Below are positions 18,840-28,876 of a stretch of 64,000 nt of DNA, in pieces. Below the pieces are notes generated by a model, which ran no database searches, was not told the origin of the DNA, and was given only the letters and a program-made list of their open reading frames with translations. The position numbers were made by a program, and so were the translations under genes. The stretch is from Flavimobilis soli (lineage in GTDB: Bacteria; Actinomycetota; Actinomycetes; Actinomycetales; Cellulomonadaceae). Positions within the stretch are counted from its first letter, which is position 1. Every line of letters begins with the position of its first letter. The stretch covers positions 2,294,001-2,358,000 of the forward strand of contig NZ_PDJH01000001.1 in the NCBI RefSeq assembly GCF_002564025.1, read 5' to 3'.

Positions 18840-20372
18840 GTGCGCGACGTCGTCGTGGTGGGCTCCGGCCCGAACGGCCTGGCCGCGGCGGTCACGCTCG
18901 CACGCGCGGGCCTCGACGTCCTCGTCCTCGAGGCGGAGGGCACCGTGGGCGGGGGAGCGCGGACGGCGCCCCTGGGGTGCGACGTGGTCCTGCGGCCCGG
19001 GGCCGACGCCGCGGCTGTCGCAGGTCTCCCGCACGACCTCTGCTCCGCGGTGCACCCGCTCGCGGTCGCTTCCCCGTTCTTCCAGGCCTTCGACCTCGCT
19101 GCGCACGGGGTGCGCCTCGTGGCGCCCGAGGCGTCGTACGCCCACCCGCTCGGCGCTGGCCAGCGTAGCCGGGCGGCGGTCGCGTACCGCGACCTCGACC
19201 GGACGCTCGCCTCCCTGCACGAGCTCGGCGGCAGCCGCGCCGCCCGCGCGTGGGAGCGGACGTTCCGCCCGCTCGTCGACCGGCATGACGCCGTCGCGCG
19301 GCTGCTCCTCGACGACCGGCGCCGCGCGCTGCGGGCCGTGCCGGGTGCTCCGGCCGCGCGAGGTGCCGCCGCGGCGTCCGCCGTCGCGCGCGGGATCCTC
19401 GCGCCGCCGCGGTCCGGGGTCGCGGGAGCGCTCTTCGCGGGCGTCGCGGTGCATGCGATGGCACCGCTCGCCTCGGCCGCCGCCGCGGGGACGGGCGCGC
19501 TCCTCGGGACGCTCGCGCACGCGCGCGGCTGGCCCGTCCCCGTCGGCGGGTCGCAGGCGATCACCGACGCGCTCGTCGCCGACCTCCAGGTGCACGGCGG
19601 GAAGGTCGTCACGGGAGTCCGCGTGCGGTCCCGCCGTGACCTCCCTCCCGCGCGGGACTACGTCCTGGACACGAACGTCCCGACCGCGCTCGCGGTGCTC
19701 GGGGACGACCTGCCCGTGCACGTCCGCGCCGCCCTGCGGCGCTTCCGCGGTGGCCCCGCGGCCGCGACCGTCGCCCTCGTCCTGGACGGCCCGGTGCCGT
19801 GGGCCGACGACGCCGTCGGACAGGCGGGCACCGTCCACCTCGGCGGGAGCGTGGCCGAGATCCGCGCGGCGCAGGCCGCCGTGCGCGCGGGGAGGCACGC
19901 CGAGCGTCCGGTCGTCCTGCTCGGTGACCCGACCGTCGCCGACCCGGCACGGGAGCGCGGCGGGCTGCGGGTCGTCTGGGCGTACGCGCACGTGCCTGCG
20001 GGTTCCGACCGGGACGTCACCGAGGACGTCCTCTCGCAGCTCGAGCGCTACGCGCCGGGGGTGCGCGACCGCGTCGTCGCGACGCGCTGCACCCCGGCGG
20101 TGCGGCTGTCCGAGCACGACGAGAACCTGCGCGACGGCGACATCGCGTCGGGCGCGATCACGACGTGGCAGATGGTCGCGCGCCCCCGGCTCGCGTGGGA
20201 GCCGCACCTGCTGGGTGACGTCGGTCGTGGCTCGCGCGCCTATCTCGCGTCGGCGGCGACCCCGCCCGGTCCTGGGGTGCACGGCATGGGTGGGTTTCTC
20301 GCCGCGCAGAGCCTCCTGCGGCGTCGGGGCCTGGACCCGGGCGCGGCCGTGGCAGGCCTCGTGGCGGGCTGA
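18840..20372 (+). CDS. FAD-dependent oxidoreductase, phytoene-dehydrogenase-like (NAD(P)-binding Rossmann)
   Basis: A 510-aa flavoprotein. The dinucleotide-binding motif VVVVGSGPNGLAAAVTLARAG with the ribose-binding Glu in LVLEAE lies at residues 4-33, followed by GGGARTAPL (the FAD-wrapping GG motif). The C-terminal FAD-binding stretch is PGPGVHGMGGFLAA. This is the COG1233 type (phytoene desaturase relatives), but no carotenoid genes are adjacent, so the substrate is unknown. GTG 18840 has GGGAGG at 18828-18833; an ATG at 18807 lacks an SD. Upstream is the divergent GH15-like gene. Confidence 0.85.
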   Translation: MRDVVVVGSGPNGLAAAVTLARAGLDVLVLEAEGTVGGGARTAPLGCDVVLRPGADAAAVAGLPHDLCSAVHPLAVASPFFQAFDLAAHGVRLVAPEASYAHPLGAGQRSRAAVAYRDLDRTLASLHELGGSRAARAWERTFRPLVDRHDAVARLLLDDRRRALRAVPGAPAARGAAAASAVARGILAPPRSGVAGALFAGVAVHAMAPLASAAAAGTGALLGTLAHARGWPVPVGGSQAITDALVADLQVHGGKVVTGVRVRSRRDLPPARDYVLDTNVPTALAVLGDDLPVHVRAALRRFRGGPAAATVALVLDGPVPWADDAVGQAGTVHLGGSVAEIRAAQAAVRAGRHAERPVVLLGDPTVADPARERGGLRVVWAYAHVPAGSDRDVTEDVLSQLERYAPGVRDRVVATRCTPAVRLSEHDENLRDGDIASGAITTWQMVARPRLAWEPHLLGDVGRGSRAYLASAATPPGPGVHGMGGFLAAQSLLRRRGLDPGAAVAGLVAG

Positions 20373-20446
20373 CCGCGGACCCCCGGGGCGGGCCGGGGGG
20401 CGGATCTCGCCGGCGGCGAAATCTTGAGCCGAGGAGGCTCAGCCGT

Positions 20447-20473
20447 CTTGCACTCACCGGTCGCGAGTGCCAA
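20447..20473 (+). promoter_or_regulatory. CIRCE-like operator 1 (HrcA)
   Basis: CTTGCACTC-N9-GAGTGCCAA, close to the consensus TTAGCACTC-N9-GAGTGCTAA. A -35-like TTGCAC (20448-20453) sits within the left arm, and an AATAAT -10 (20472-20477) lies 18 bp downstream, overlapping the right arm. Confidence 0.82.
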
Positions 20474-20481
20474 TAATGGCG

Positions 20482-20508
20482 TTAGCACTCGACTCGATCG
20501 AGTGACAA
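20482..20508 (+). promoter_or_regulatory. CIRCE-like operator 2 (HrcA)
   Basis: TTAGCACTC-N9-GAGTGACAA. The left arm is a perfect CIRCE half-site. It lies 35 bp from operator 1 and around the expected transcription start, so HrcA binding would block the groEL promoter. The groEL leader would be about 170 nt. Confidence 0.85.
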
Positions 20509-20585
20509 CGACTCCACCGGGCGGGCACGCCCGCCCACCACCCTGGGTCGACCGGTGAGGCTCGAGCTCGAGCGGCGTGACATGA

Positions 20586-22295
<1,710 letters not shown>

Positions 22296-22324
22296 GCCCG
22301 GCTGACCACAGCTCGCAGCACTGA

Positions 22325-22361
22325 CACGAACCCCCTGGCCCGACGGGCCAGGGGGTTCGTG
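22325..22361. terminator. Strong bidirectional terminator after groEL
   Basis: Perfect 17-bp inverted repeat (22325-22341/22345-22361), 3-nt loop. It lies between groEL and the convergent WXG100 gene. Confidence 0.9.
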
Positions 22362-22377
22362 CATGTCGGAGGCAGGG

Positions 22378-22668
22378 TCAGCGGGCGAAGAGCCCCTGCG
22401 CCGCGGACTCCGCCTCCTCGTAGGTCGTCGCCGCGCTCGACAGCGCAGTCGCGATCGAGGTGAGCGCCGCGCGCACGCTCGCCTGCGCCGTCAGCCACTC
22501 CGCGTACGCGGCGTCGAACGCCGTCGACGCCGTGCCGCGCCACGACGCCTTGAGCTCGGTCAGGTGCGTCGTCATGGCGGCCGTCTCGGTCTCGATCGTC
22601 GTGCTGGTCGTCTGGACCTTCGTCGACGCTGTCGCGACCTGCGTGTAGTCGACCTGGAAGCTCGTCAT
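22378..22668 (-). CDS. WXG100-family (EsxA-like) protein
   Basis: A 96-aa helical-hairpin protein of the type VII secretion substrate family. The W-x-G turn is LKASWRGTASTAF near the middle, flanked by two amphipathic helices rich in Ala/Thr. No EccC, EccD or partner gene is in the window, so it is an orphan copy. A strong GAGGAGG SD lies 7 nt before ATG 22668, and a TACCGT -10-like box sits at 22736-22741 on the minus strand. A C-terminal YxxxD/E-type signal may be present as TYEEAE (near residue 86). Confidence 0.88.
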   Translation of the reverse strand: MTSFQVDYTQVATASTKVQTTSTTIETETAAMTTHLTELKASWRGTASTAFDAAYAEWLTAQASVRAALTSIATALSSAATTYEEAESAAQGLFAR

Positions 22669-22819
22669 GGGTTCCTCCTCGCCGCCGCGTCCGCGGCGTC
22701 CTCGCGCGGCTCCCGGGTGGCGCCGCGTGGGCCTGACGGTAGGCGCGGCACGGCGAGGGCCGAGCGGCTGCTGGGGCTGACCGGGAGGGCGCGCGAGAGC
22801 GGCGAGCCTGTGGGCAGGT

Positions 22820-23842
22820 CTAGAAGTCGTCCTCGTCGATGTCCGCGTCCGACCAGCCGCGGACGGGTCCGGGCTCGTCGGCCGTCGGCGGGCTCGCCGG
22901 CGTCACCGCACGCGTGGGGGCGGTGACGGGGCGCATAGGCGCTGTCGCAGCGCTCGGTCGGAACGCGGCCGGCGGTGCAGGTGCGGCCTGGCCGTCCTGC
23001 GCGCCCCCCGCTGCGGGAGCCTCGGACGACGTCGGCTCACCGGCCGAGTCCTGCGCCTGGGCACGGCTCGCAGGTTCGCCAGTGCTGACGCCCTCGGCGG
23101 CGAGCCGGACCACGTCCTCCGCGCACAGCTGGGCAGCGTCCTCGGCGTTGAGCTTCGCGAGCTCCTTCTTCAGACGCATGAGCTCGGCGGTGACGTTCTG
23201 GCGTGCCGCGTCCTCCCACGCCGCACCGAGCGGGCTCGAGAACAAGGACGGGCGGGCGAGCAGCTTCGTGAGGATCGCGATGCGCGCGCGGACGTAGTCC
23301 TCGACCGGGATGTGCGCGTACTCAGCGCGGACGTCCTCGAGGTACGCCTTGTAGCGCTGCGGCTCCTGCGCGAGCATGCCGAGGTCCGCGTCGCACAGCA
23401 CGGCGCAGTCGAAGTCCGTCGGGTCAGGCGCGTGCCGCAGCAGCGCGGTCACGAGCTGCGCCACGCGGTGCGCGGAGCGCTCGGGGACGCCCAGCTCGAC
23501 GAGCTGCTCGTGCGCGAGCACCGCGCTCGCCGTCTCGTTCTCCCCGCCGCGCTCGGCGTACGCGGCCTTGCTCGCGGCGTCGAAGATCGCGCCGTGGTAC
23601 CAGGCTGCGAGGCGGACGAGGGACGGCTCGTGCGTCTCCTCGGCGAGCTCGTCGACGCGGTTGAGGACGTCGCACAGGTGGCGCAGGTCGTGGAAGCGGC
23701 GGCGCGGGTCCATCCAGCGTGCGAGCAGTGCCTCGCCGGTCTCCCGGACGTCCTCCGGCGCAGCCGTCGCGCCCGCCTCGGCGCATGCGCGCATCCACGA
23801 GGACAGGAGCCACTGCGGTGCGTCGGTGTAGGAGACGCTCAT
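22820..23842 (-). CDS. HD-domain predicted metal-dependent phosphohydrolase (COG4339-like)
   Basis: A 340-aa protein. The N-terminal ~200 residues are an HD-superfamily domain: RRFHDLRHLCDVL (H...H), LAAWYHGAIFDA (metal-binding His and Asp) and LCDADLGMLA. An Ala/Glu-rich helical stretch and a disordered Pro/Ala/Thr tail ending in an acidic peptide (DIDEDDF) follow. Homologues are annotated as predicted metal-dependent HD phosphohydrolases; the substrate is unknown. The disordered tail is longer than in most. The ATG at 23842 has only a weak upstream AAGG. Confidence 0.8.
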   Translation of the reverse strand: MSVSYTDAPQWLLSSWMRACAEAGATAAPEDVRETGEALLARWMDPRRRFHDLRHLCDVLNRVDELAEETHEPSLVRLAAWYHGAIFDAASKAAYAERGGENETASAVLAHEQLVELGVPERSAHRVAQLVTALLRHAPDPTDFDCAVLCDADLGMLAQEPQRYKAYLEDVRAEYAHIPVEDYVRARIAILTKLLARPSLFSSPLGAAWEDAARQNVTAELMRLKKELAKLNAEDAAQLCAEDVVRLAAEGVSTGEPASRAQAQDSAGEPTSSEAPAAGGAQDGQAAPAPPAAFRPSAATAPMRPVTAPTRAVTPASPPTADEPGPVRGWSDADIDEDDF

Positions 23843-23915
23843 CGCTCAGCCTTCTGTGCAACCACCGGGGCGCGAGCCCCGTGGCGGTCCGCATGACCGC
23901 CGACCGACCAGGCTA

Positions 23916-25604
23916 CTACCGCCCGGCAGACTTGGCACCGTCGTCTGCGAGGGGGAAGGAGAGACGCAGCGTGGCCCCTCCGCCCGGCGTCTCGCGCACC
24001 TCCACGGTGCCGCCGTGGCGGGTCACGATGTCCCGCACGATCGCCATGCCCAGGCCCGACCCTCCGGACGACGAGTTCCGTGACGGGTCGACGCGGTGGA
24101 ACCGCTCGAAGACCAGGTCGCGGTGCTCGGCAGGGATGCCGGGACCGTGGTCGCGCACCTCGGCGACCGCGCGGCCGTCGACGACGCCGACCGCGACCTC
24201 GACGGCCGACCCCTCGGGGGTGTGCTTGACGATGTTGCCCATGAGGTTCGTGAACACCTGGCGGACGCGCGCCGGGTCGGCGACGACGGTCACGGGCGGG
24301 GGCGGGACCGCCGCCGACCCGTCGACCGCCGGGACGGGCGCGACGTCGCTGCCGTCGGGCGCGAGGGCGACCTGCGCCGTCGCGCGCGTGGGGTCCATTG
24401 CGTGCAGGTCGGCCAGCGCGCCGTTCGCGACCTCGCGCAGGTCGAGCCTCTCGAGCGACATCGGGCGTCCTTCGTCGAGCCGGGCGAGGGACAGCAGGTC
24501 CTCGACGAGCGCGCCCATCTGGACGGCCGACGACTCGATGCGCGCCATCGACTCCGCGGTGTGCTCCGGCGTCGTGACCGCGCCCATCCGGTACAGCTCG
24601 GCGTACCCGCGGATCGACACGAGCGGGGTGCGCAGCTCGTGGCTCGCGTCCGACACGAACCGACGCATGCGCGCCTCCGAGGCGACCTGCGCGTCGAACG
24701 ACTCCTCGATCTTGCCGAGCATCGTGTTGAGGCTGCTCGCGACCGCGCCGACCTCCGTGCCCTGCGGCATCGGCGGGATGCGCTGGCTCATGTCGCCGTC
24801 GGCGATCGTGCGGGCCGTGTGCTCGATCGTCCGCAGGGGGCGCAGCGAGCGGCGCACAGCGAGGTAGCCGAGCGTCGCGCCGAGCACCGCGATGCTCGCG
24901 CACGTGAGCGAGAGGATCTTCCAGAGCTGCGCCGTCGTCGCGTGGATGTCCGCGACGGGGAGCGCGACGATGAGCACGGCGTCCTGCACGACGAACGCCG
25001 AGCGCAGCTCGACGTCGCGCGCCACCACCCGCCAGTCGGAGTAGGACGCGCGGTCGCGCGGCGTCGCGACCGCGCCGGGCACCGTGAACGGCCGGCCCTG
25101 TGTCACCGAGGACCCGGGCTTGAGCGTCGGGATGAGCGGCGCGCCCCACGACGCCGTCGTGCCCGAGCTGACGTACTGGCGCTTGCCACCCTCGAGCTGG
25201 AGCAGGACGACGTAGTCGGACGGCAGCGACGGGTTCGAGCCGAGCGACGCGAGGTCCTGGACCTGGAGGATCGACTCCGCGGACGCGACGAGCTGGCGGT
25301 CGCGCTCCTCGAGCAGGTAGCGCTCGAGGAGCGTCGTCGCGGCCACGGTCGAGATCGTCAGGCCGACGACGAGGACGACCGTCGTGATGAGCGTCATCCG
25401 GGTGCGCAGCGGCACCCGGTGGAGCTTGCTGCCCAGGAACGGGGGGAGGCGCAGGAGCCGACGACGTGAGGCGGGCTCTTCCGCGGTCGACGGCTCGCGT
25501 GGCGCAGGTCGGGCTGCCGCAGCCTCAGGCCCGGCCGCCGCGGGCGGGTCGGGAGGAGTCTGCGCCGCAGGCGGCGGGGGCGGGGGAGGGACCGGCGTGG
25601 TCAT
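23916..25604 (-). CDS. Sensor histidine kinase (MprB/TrcS-like)
   Basis: A 562-aa membrane kinase. It has a Pro-rich cytoplasmic N-terminus (residues 1-60, including seven consecutive Pro), TM1 about 70-92, an extracytoplasmic sensor domain about 93-227, TM2 about 228-250, and HAMP about 251-305. The DHp H-box is SDASHELRTPLVS (His322), followed by the CA domain with N-box QVFTNLMGNIVKHTP, DHGPGIP (G1), FERFHRVDPSR (F-box) and GGSGLGMAIV (G2). It lies 6 bp downstream of its OmpR-family regulator, in the same operon. By arrangement with an 11-bp CTCAG repeat upstream it resembles MprAB-type envelope-stress systems (inference). Confidence 0.92.
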   Translation of the reverse strand: MTTPVPPPPPPPAAQTPPDPPAAAGPEAAAARPAPREPSTAEEPASRRRLLRLPPFLGSKLHRVPLRTRMTLITTVVLVVGLTISTVAATTLLERYLLEERDRQLVASAESILQVQDLASLGSNPSLPSDYVVLLQLEGGKRQYVSSGTTASWGAPLIPTLKPGSSVTQGRPFTVPGAVATPRDRASYSDWRVVARDVELRSAFVVQDAVLIVALPVADIHATTAQLWKILSLTCASIAVLGATLGYLAVRRSLRPLRTIEHTARTIADGDMSQRIPPMPQGTEVGAVASSLNTMLGKIEESFDAQVASEARMRRFVSDASHELRTPLVSIRGYAELYRMGAVTTPEHTAESMARIESSAVQMGALVEDLLSLARLDEGRPMSLERLDLREVANGALADLHAMDPTRATAQVALAPDGSDVAPVPAVDGSAAVPPPPVTVVADPARVRQVFTNLMGNIVKHTPEGSAVEVAVGVVDGRAVAEVRDHGPGIPAEHRDLVFERFHRVDPSRNSSSGGSGLGMAIVRDIVTRHGGTVEVRETPGGGATLRLSFPLADDGAKSAGR

Positions 25605-25610
25605 GCGGGC

Positions 25611-26330
<720 letters not shown>

Positions 26331-26352
26331 GTCTCCAGCATGCTCCGCGATT

Positions 26353-26379
26353 CTGAGAACTGCCTGAGACGCGACTGAG
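26353..26379 (-). promoter_or_regulatory. Triple 11-bp-spaced CTCAG operator upstream of the OmpR-type regulator
   Basis: On the minus strand CTCAG occurs three times at exactly 11-bp steps (plus-strand CTGAG at 26353, 26364 and 26375). Helical-turn-spaced direct repeats are the binding pattern of OmpR/PhoB regulators; MprA boxes are likewise tandem repeats of this type. 23 nt before the regulator ATG. Confidence 0.65.
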
Positions 26380-26382
26380 GGG

Positions 26383-26413
26383 GTGTGCACCGGGCGCGCC
26401 GCGCCCGGCACAC
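26383..26413 (-). terminator. Hairpin after NYN gene
   Basis: Arms GTGTG..CCGGGCGC (26383-26397) pair with GCGCCCGG..CACAC (26401-26413) around a 3-nt loop with one bulge, 14 nt downstream of the NYN-gene stop. It also bounds the regulator promoter. Confidence 0.55.
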
Positions 26414-26426
26414 CGGGCGGTGTGCG

Positions 26427-27002
26427 TCAGAGGAAACGCAGCGGGTCGAACTCCTCGATCGGGATGATGCGCACGCGCGGCAGGATCGTGTTGAACGCGT
26501 TGACGTCGCCCTCGAGGTCGAAGAACTCGAGGCCACGGTCGGCGAGCTCCGCCATGTGCGAGTTGACGAACTCGCGGAAGCACAGGACCGCGACCCGGCG
26601 GGTGGCGTCGAGCAGCGCGTCAACCTGCGGGATGAAGTCCCCGTCGTGGCTCGCCAGGATGACGTCGGCGTCGCGGGGGACGAGCGCCTCGAGGGTGCGC
26701 TGGATACCCATGTCGACGACCTTGAGTCCCGGGCCGCCCGCGAGGGGGATCGGCCGGTAGCTCATCGCGAGGAGCGCCTGCACGAACGGCATCGGCATCT
26801 GGCCCGACGTCGCGTTGAGGAAGAAGAGTCCCTGGACGGGCTGGTCCCACACGCTCGCCGCGAAGTCGCTGATGCGGTCCCAGCGGGGCCGCTCGTCCGG
26901 CGTGGGCCGGTGGCCCAGCACGTTGACGCCGAGGGTGGCGTCGATGTTCTCACCGTCGACGATGAGATAGGTCTTGCGCGGGGCCGTGCTCACATCCGAC
27001 AT
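26427..27002 (-). CDS. NYN-domain (LabA/DUF88-type, PIN-like) protein
   Basis: A 191-aa protein with a PIN-like NYN fold, a putative RNA nuclease. Acidic active-site positions are seen in YLIVDGENIDATLG (Asp/Asn), VDMGIQRTLEAL (Asp) and ILASHDGDFIPQVDAL (two Asp). Conserved FFNA-like LFFLNATSG and C-terminal FNTILP fit the LabA-like branch. ATG 27002 is preceded by TAGGAT 6 nt upstream, a leaderless arrangement. Substrate unknown. Divergent from the amidotransferase-like gene. Confidence 0.87.
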   Translation of the reverse strand: MSDVSTAPRKTYLIVDGENIDATLGVNVLGHRPTPDERPRWDRISDFAASVWDQPVQGLFFLNATSGQMPMPFVQALLAMSYRPIPLAGGPGLKVVDMGIQRTLEALVPRDADVILASHDGDFIPQVDALLDATRRVAVLCFREFVNSHMAELADRGLEFFDLEGDVNAFNTILPRVRIIPIEEFDPLRFL

Positions 27003-27093
27003 ACCTCGATCCTAGTGGTCCGACGTCGCCGCCCGGTCGGGACCTGGACGGGCGGCTTGCACGTGCCGAGCGGCGCGGCTTAGCGTCCCTCCC

Positions 27094-27879
27094 ATGCCTG
27101 AGAGCCCTTCCACACCGGTGCGCCCGACCGTCACGGTCGTCCAGAGCTGCGCGGACTCGCCCCTCGGGGCGCTCGCGGCCCCGCTCGAGGAGCACGTGGA
27201 CGTGCGCGTCGTGCGCCCGTTCGACGGCGACGTCGTCCCGGACGTGCACGGCTGCGACGCAGGGCTCGTCGTGCTCGGCGGGTCGGCGAGCGTGCTCGAC
27301 GACGCGGCCGCGCCCTGGCTGCCCGCGCTGCGCGCCCTGCTGGCCGACGCCGTGGCGTCCGACCTGCCGACCCTCGCGACCGGTCTCGGCGCGCAGCTCC
27401 TCACCGTCGCGTGCGGCGGCCGGGTCGCCCTCGACGCCCCGCCCGGCCTCGAGGCCGGCGTCGTCGAGCTCTCCTGGCGGCCCGAGGCCGCCGAGGACCC
27501 GATGTTCGGCGCGGTCGCCCGACGCGCGGGCGTCGACGACGGGACCGGCCCCGTGCGTCGCGGCGAGCCGACGCTCGTCGCGACGATGCACTCCGACGCG
27601 ATCGTCGAACTGCCGGCTGGTGCCACGTGGCTCGCGTCGTCGGCGATGTACCCGTTCCATGCGTTCCGGCTCAGGTCGGCCGTCGCTGTCCAGTTCCGGC
27701 CCGAGGGCGACGCCGACCTGCTCGCGACCTGGGTGCGTGCCGCGGGTCTCGATGCGACCGAGATCGTGATGGACGCGATCGCCCACGCGGCCCGTCTGAC
27801 CGACCTGACGTGCACGATCACCCGAACGTTCGTGGAACACACCGGCGCAGTGTGCTCCGGCATGTCGGCTGTTGTGTGA
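27094..27879 (+). CDS. Class-I glutamine-amidotransferase-like protein, apparently inactive
   Basis: A 261-aa protein with the overall layout of GMP-synthase-type (GATase1) glutaminases. The nucleophile elbow that normally reads G-[IV]-C-[LF]-G-x-Q is ATGLGAQ here, so Cys is Gly. The usual FHPE of the catalytic His is FRPE (AVAVQFRPEG), so His is Arg; only the Glu remains. Another family motif (MHSDAIVELPAG, normally WHGD) is retained. It therefore cannot release ammonia from glutamine by the known mechanism. Start ATG 27094 with TAGCGT at 27081-27086 (leaderless). Role unknown; a binding or regulatory function is possible. Confidence 0.8.
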   Translation: MPESPSTPVRPTVTVVQSCADSPLGALAAPLEEHVDVRVVRPFDGDVVPDVHGCDAGLVVLGGSASVLDDAAAPWLPALRALLADAVASDLPTLATGLGAQLLTVACGGRVALDAPPGLEAGVVELSWRPEAAEDPMFGAVARRAGVDDGTGPVRRGEPTLVATMHSDAIVELPAGATWLASSAMYPFHAFRLRSAVAVQFRPEGDADLLATWVRAAGLDATEIVMDAIAHAARLTDLTCTITRTFVEHTGAVCSGMSAVV

Positions 27880-27933
27880 CACTTCTTCCGTTGCCTGCGG
27901 CGGCTGGCCCCCGACAGCCCGCCCGGTACGGCC

Positions 27934-27969
27934 GTGGCCCCGGTACGTCCTAGGACGCATCGGGGCCAC
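27934..27969. terminator. Bidirectional terminator between GATase-like and pspA genes
   Basis: Outer 9-bp arms GTGGCCCCG/CGGGGCCAC (27934-27942/27961-27969) and an inner palindrome GTCCTAGGAC (27947-27956). Confidence 0.8.
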
Positions 27970-27998
27970 GTTGCTGTCCGAGGCAGCTCGCTGCGGCG

Positions 27999-28763
27999 TC
28001 AGCCGTGCTCGGGCGCCTCGATCTGAGCAGCCTGGATGCCGCCGACGGCGCCGCGGTTCTTGAGCGCAGCGAGGCGCGCCTCGATCTCGATCTGACCGGC
28101 GTCGGCCTCGAGCTCGGCGAACTGCGAGTCGAGCGAGGACGCGGCGAGCTCCGCGTGCCCCTGGGCGAGCGCCTCCTCGCGCCGCACCTTCTCCTCGAAG
28201 CGGGAGAGCTCGCTCGTCGGGTCGAGGACGTTGATCGAGGAGATCGCGCCCTGGACGGCGTTCTGCGCCTGCGCCGACTTCTGGCGGGCGACGAGCTGGT
28301 CGCGGCGCGTCTTGAGCTCGCCGAGCTTGTCCTTCATGAGCGCGAGCCCGCTCTTGAGCTTCTCGACCGTGTCGTTCTGCGCGGCGATCATCGGCTCGGC
28401 CTGCTTCGCCTCGGACTCCGCGGCGATCTGCTTCGACAGCGCGACCTTGGCGAGGTTGTCGAACTTGTCGGCCTCCGCCGTGTTGCCCTGCGCACGGAAC
28501 TGGTCCGCGCGGCTCGAGGCGGCGAGCGCCTTGTTGCCCCAGTCGGCCGCCGCGGCGACGTCTTCCTGGTAGTCCTTCTCGGCGAGACGCAGGTTGCCGA
28601 TGGTCTGCGCGACGGCCTGCTCGGCCTCCGCGATGTTGTTCGTGTAGTCGCGGATGAGCTGGTCGATCATCTTCTGAGGATCCTCGGCCTTGTCGAGGAG
28701 CGCGTTGATGTTGGCCTTGGCCAGCTGGGTGACGCGTCCGAAGATGCTCTGCTTCTCAGCCAT
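27999..28763 (-). CDS. pspA: PspA/IM30-family membrane-stress protein
   Basis: A 254-aa almost entirely coiled-coil protein. The start MAEKQSIFGRVTQLAKANINALLDKAEDP is the conserved amphipathic N-terminal helix and first family signature, DQLIRDYTNNIAEAEQAVA follows, and the remainder is long Ala/Glu/Gln-rich helices. PspA proteins (ESCRT-III-like) polymerise on the inner face of the membrane to protect it under stress. AGGAAGG precedes ATG 28763. It lies 113 bp after the TPM-domain gene on the same strand, so they are probably one operon. Confidence 0.93.
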   Translation of the reverse strand: MAEKQSIFGRVTQLAKANINALLDKAEDPQKMIDQLIRDYTNNIAEAEQAVAQTIGNLRLAEKDYQEDVAAAADWGNKALAASSRADQFRAQGNTAEADKFDNLAKVALSKQIAAESEAKQAEPMIAAQNDTVEKLKSGLALMKDKLGELKTRRDQLVARQKSAQAQNAVQGAISSINVLDPTSELSRFEEKVRREEALAQGHAELAASSLDSQFAELEADAGQIEIEARLAALKNRGAVGGIQAAQIEAPEHG

Positions 28764-28876
28764 GGTGTCGCCTTCCTGATACGGGATGCTGCCGGTCTGT
28801 GCCTTGTTGGTCTGTGCGGCCCTGCTGGGACGTGCGGTGCGGCGTCGCCCGGGCCGTGGGCGTCGCTCGTGCCTCG

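Noticed and set aside
22460..22648. Small plus-strand frame over the WXG100 gene with a hydrophobic end
   Set aside because: Complement of the WXG100 coding sequence, no SD; the minus-strand gene is clear.
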